DNA of 26,922 nt. Origin: an uncultured Saprospirales bacterium. GTDB lineage: Bacteria; Bacteroidota; Bacteroidia; Chitinophagales; Saprospiraceae. Made by a program: the position numbers and the translations under genes. Below the pieces are notes generated by a model. It made no database searches, had not been told where the DNA came from, and worked only from the letters and a program-made list of their open reading frames with translations. Below, in pieces: positions 24,674 through 26,922 of this stretch; position 1 is the stretch's first letter; each line of letters begins with the position of its first letter. Where the stretch lies: NCBI GenBank assembly GCA_937926355.1, contig CALAZP010000225.1, positions 1 through 26,922 of the forward strand. The letters are read 5' to 3'.

Positions 24674-26922
24674 ATGAGTAAAAAAAGAATTTGGTTCTCT
24701 ATATCCACAATCATTTTGCTTGTGGGAATATCAAACAAAGGAAAAACAACTGACTTACCCAATGAGTTTGCATTGGAGCATTTCAGCTTAGATACCGTAC
24801 CACCTATTACTGAGCGAAATGGTGATTTTTTAACGGAACCCAACACCAATCCTTTCGACTTAAAAGACCCACCAATTATTGAAAAAAAGGTGGAGTATGA
24901 CCCAACAACTGGGCAATACATAGTAAGGGAAGTTATAGGTGATTTTAATTTTAGACCTCCTACTTATTTAACCACAGCGGAGTATCTCGCCTTACGGCAA
25001 AAAGAGGATGAAAGAAGATATTTTCGCCAAATAGCTGGGATTATAAGCGATGAAAATGGTATTAATACCCTGGATCCTATAGCCAAAATTGATGTTGGCA
25101 ATTCTCTATTAGATAGACTATTTGGTGGAACAGAAGTTAAAATTGAGCCTCAAGGTAATATTGATTTGAAGTTTGGCGCAGATTTCCAAAGGGTAGAAAA
25201 CCCCATATTGACGGAAAGGCAAAGGACTCAAGGTGGCTTTGATTTTGACATGGACATTCAAATGAATGTATCTGGTAAAATAGGCGATAAACTAAATTTG
25301 ACTACTAATTACAATACGAAGGCTACTTTTGATTTTGATAATACCATCAAATTAGATTACAATTCTGATTTGTTTGGAGAGGACGATATAATCAAAAAAA
25401 TTGAAGCTGGTAATGTTAGTTTGCCGCTAAACGGTTCTTTGATTCAAGGTGCTCAAAGTTTATTTGGATTGAAAACGGAGATGCAATTTGGTCATTTGAG
25501 GCTAACGGCTATCGCTTCCCAACAAAAATCTCAGCGGGAATCTATACAGATTGAGGGTGGTAGTCAATTGCAGGAATTTGAAGTAAAGGCCGATGAATAT
25601 GATGAAAATCGCCATTTTTTCCTGTCTCACTACAACAGGGAAATCTTTGAACCAGCCCTCAGCAATCTCCCACAAATCAAGACCTTATTCAAACTCGAAA
25701 ATATTGAGGTGTGGATTACCAATGATCGCAATGAGGTAGATAATGTTAGGGATATTATAGCCTTTGCGGATTTGGGGGAGGCAGAAAGGTTAGTGAGCCC
25801 AGATAAAATAGAGGTATATCCAGACCCACCTTATAGAGAAATTGGAAAGGGCAAACCATTACCTGACAATAATTCAAATGGCTTATACAAGGCCTTATTA
25901 TTAAATCCGGCAATCAGGGGAATTGACCAAGCAGTTTCTATATTACAAAATGACTTTGGATTGCAACAAGCCAAAGATTTTGAAAAAGTAAGTGCTAGAA
26001 AATTAAAACCTCAGGAGTATACCGTTCATCCTGAACTGGGAATCATTTCTTTGAATGTAAACGTTCTTCCCGATCAGGTCGTGGGTATTTCTTATCAATA
26101 CGCTTATAATGGCAGGAATTATAAAGTTGGAGAACTATCAGCTAATTCTGCCACCAGTGCAATCGACTCTTCCATTAATGTATTATTTGTCAAATTACTT
26201 AAAAGTACTACTCAGCGAACAGATGTGGTGACTTGGGATTTGATGATGAAAAACATTTATTCCATAGGGGCATTTCAGGTCAATCAAGAGGATTTTAAGT
26301 TGGATGTATTTTACGATGATCCAGGAAAGGGCTTCAAACGTTTTTTACCGGAAAGCAATTTGGCAGGTAAGCCATTGTTAAGGGTTTTTAACTTGGATAT
26401 ATTGAATGTCCAAGGTGATCCTCAACCTGATGGGGTATTTGATTTTGTTCCGGGGGTAACGATTAACCCATCAAACGGCAGGATTATGTTTCCTGTTTTA
26501 GAACCCTTTGGTTCTAGTTTGGCTAACCAAATAGAGGAAGAGGTATTTCGAGAAAAGTACACTTTTCAAGAATTATATGACGAAACGAAGTTTATCGCTG
26601 GAGAATTTCCAGAAAAAAATCGATTTACTATAAAGGGTTCCTACAAATCCAGTGTTGCTTCTGAAATTTCTTTGGGAGCCTTTAATATTCCCAAAGGATC
26701 GGTTCAGGTCAGCGCTGGGGGTCAGCGTTTGATAGAAGGAGTAGATTACGAAATTGACTATAATATTGGGCGGTTAAAAATCTTGAATGATGCGATTTTA
26801 GCATCTGGCGTTCCAGTTAATGTTTCTTACGAGGATAACACCTTATTTGGTTTTCAAACCAAATCCATGTTTGGGGTAAGAGCAGATTATGATGTTGATG
26901 AGAATTTCACCATTGGAGCCAC
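24674..26922 (+). CDS. sprA: T9SS translocon protein SprA (Sov), 5' part
   Basis: SprA (Sov in P. gingivalis) is the very large outer-membrane barrel that forms the type IX secretion channel. About 750 residues are inside the window and the frame is open to the right edge; full-length members run to about 2,400 residues. After a signal-like segment (about 4-20), the sequence shows strongly characteristic stretches: FNFRPPTYLTTAEYLALRQ, DLKFGADFQRVENPILTERQ, KIGDKLNLTTNYNTKATFDF, KIEAGNVSLPLNGSLIQGAQ, and later ILQNDFGLQQAKDFEKVSAR and GISYQYAYNGRNYKVGEL. The chosen ATG is the first in frame after ruvA and gives a sensible N-terminus, though the signal peptide lacks a clear cleavage site. It links this locus to the PorV-like and T9SS-like genes further left. 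Confidence 0.95.
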   Translation, partial: MSKKRIWFSISTIILLVGISNKGKTTDLPNEFALEHFSLDTVPPITERNGDFLTEPNTNPFDLKDPPIIEKKVEYDPTTGQYIVREVIGDFNFRPPTYLTTAEYLALRQKEDERRYFRQIAGIISDENGINTLDPIAKIDVGNSLLDRLFGGTEVKIEPQGNIDLKFGADFQRVENPILTERQRTQGGFDFDMDIQMNVSGKIGDKLNLTTNYNTKATFDFDNTIKLDYNSDLFGEDDIIKKIEAGNVSLPLNGSLIQGAQSLFGLKTEMQFGHLRLTAIASQQKSQRESIQIEGGSQLQEFEVKADEYDENRHFFLSHYNREIFEPALSNLPQIKTLFKLENIEVWITNDRNEVDNVRDIIAFADLGEAERLVSPDKIEVYPDPPYREIGKGKPLPDNNSNGLYKALLLNPAIRGIDQAVSILQNDFGLQQAKDFEKVSARKLKPQEYTVHPELGIISLNVNVLPDQVVGISYQYAYNGRNYKVGELSANSATSAIDSSINVLFVKLLKSTTQRTDVVTWDLMMKNIYSIGAFQVNQEDFKLDVFYDDPGKGFKRFLPESNLAGKPLLRVFNLDILNVQGDPQPDGVFDFVPGVTINPSNGRIMFPVLEPFGSSLANQIEEEVFREKYTFQELYDETKFIAGEFPEKNRFTIKGSYKSSVASEISLGAFNIPKGSVQVSAGGQRLIEGVDYEIDYNIGRLKILNDAILASGVPVNVSYEDNTLFGFQTKSMFGVRADYDVDENFTIGA

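Noticed and set aside
1..26922. Mobile elements, CRISPR arrays, tRNA genes, phage or defence genes
   Set aside because: No transposase, integrase, repeat-spacer pattern, cloverleaf sequence or phage gene was recognised; every long frame is assigned to a housekeeping, export or envelope protein.

Overview
The window looks like ordinary chromosomal DNA from a member of the Bacteroidota. The evidence is a SprA gene (translocon of the type IX secretion system, T9SS), a probable GldH gliding-motility lipoprotein, a PorV/PorQ-family barrel, a giant exported protein with a T9SS-style C-terminus, AT-rich sequence with weak Shine-Dalgarno signals, and several upstream matches to the Bacteroidota -7 promoter element TAnnTTTG. 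The class cannot be fixed from sequence alone; Saprospiria or a relative is a guess.

Layout. 1-284: 3' end of atpG (ATP synthase gamma), closed by a strong intrinsic terminator. 436-2660: a tight operon of grpE, dnaJ and a gldH-like lipoprotein gene. 2657-5488 (minus): carB, a short form without the usual C-terminal regulatory domain, meeting gldH tail to tail. 5730-14430: a three-gene operon of a TonB-dependent receptor, a 1323-residue secreted protein and a PorV/PorQ-family outer-membrane protein. This is the least characterised part of the window. 14588-15456: greA and a HIT-family gene, overlapping by one base, behind a leader with two hairpins. 15461-16027 (minus): ruvC. 16099-18412: a DUF3108 exported protein and a POT-family peptide transporter. 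18443-22626 (minus): three periplasmic folding-factor genes (SurA-like, a PPIase-less lipoprotein, and a large two-parvulin PPIase), with purD just upstream on the same strand (22699-23970). 24033 to the right edge: ruvA followed by sprA, which is cut by the window end.

How the parts fit. Besides housekeeping genes (ATP synthesis, chaperones, pyrimidine and purine synthesis, Holliday-junction processing, transcript cleavage), the theme is building the outer membrane and exporting proteins across it: SprA is the T9SS channel, the PorV-like protein resembles the T9SS cargo shuttle, the giant protein looks like a cargo, and the SurA/PPIase set would fold outer-membrane barrels. The TonB receptor/giant protein/PorV-like operon may be a self-contained surface module with its own shuttle.

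No tRNA, rRNA, CRISPR array, insertion sequence, integrase or phage gene was seen, and there is no gene-free stretch over 300 bases. The longest gaps are 5489-5729 (241 bases, divergent promoter region), 14431-14587 (157 bases, greA leader) and 285-435 (151 bases, terminator and possible grpE promoter).
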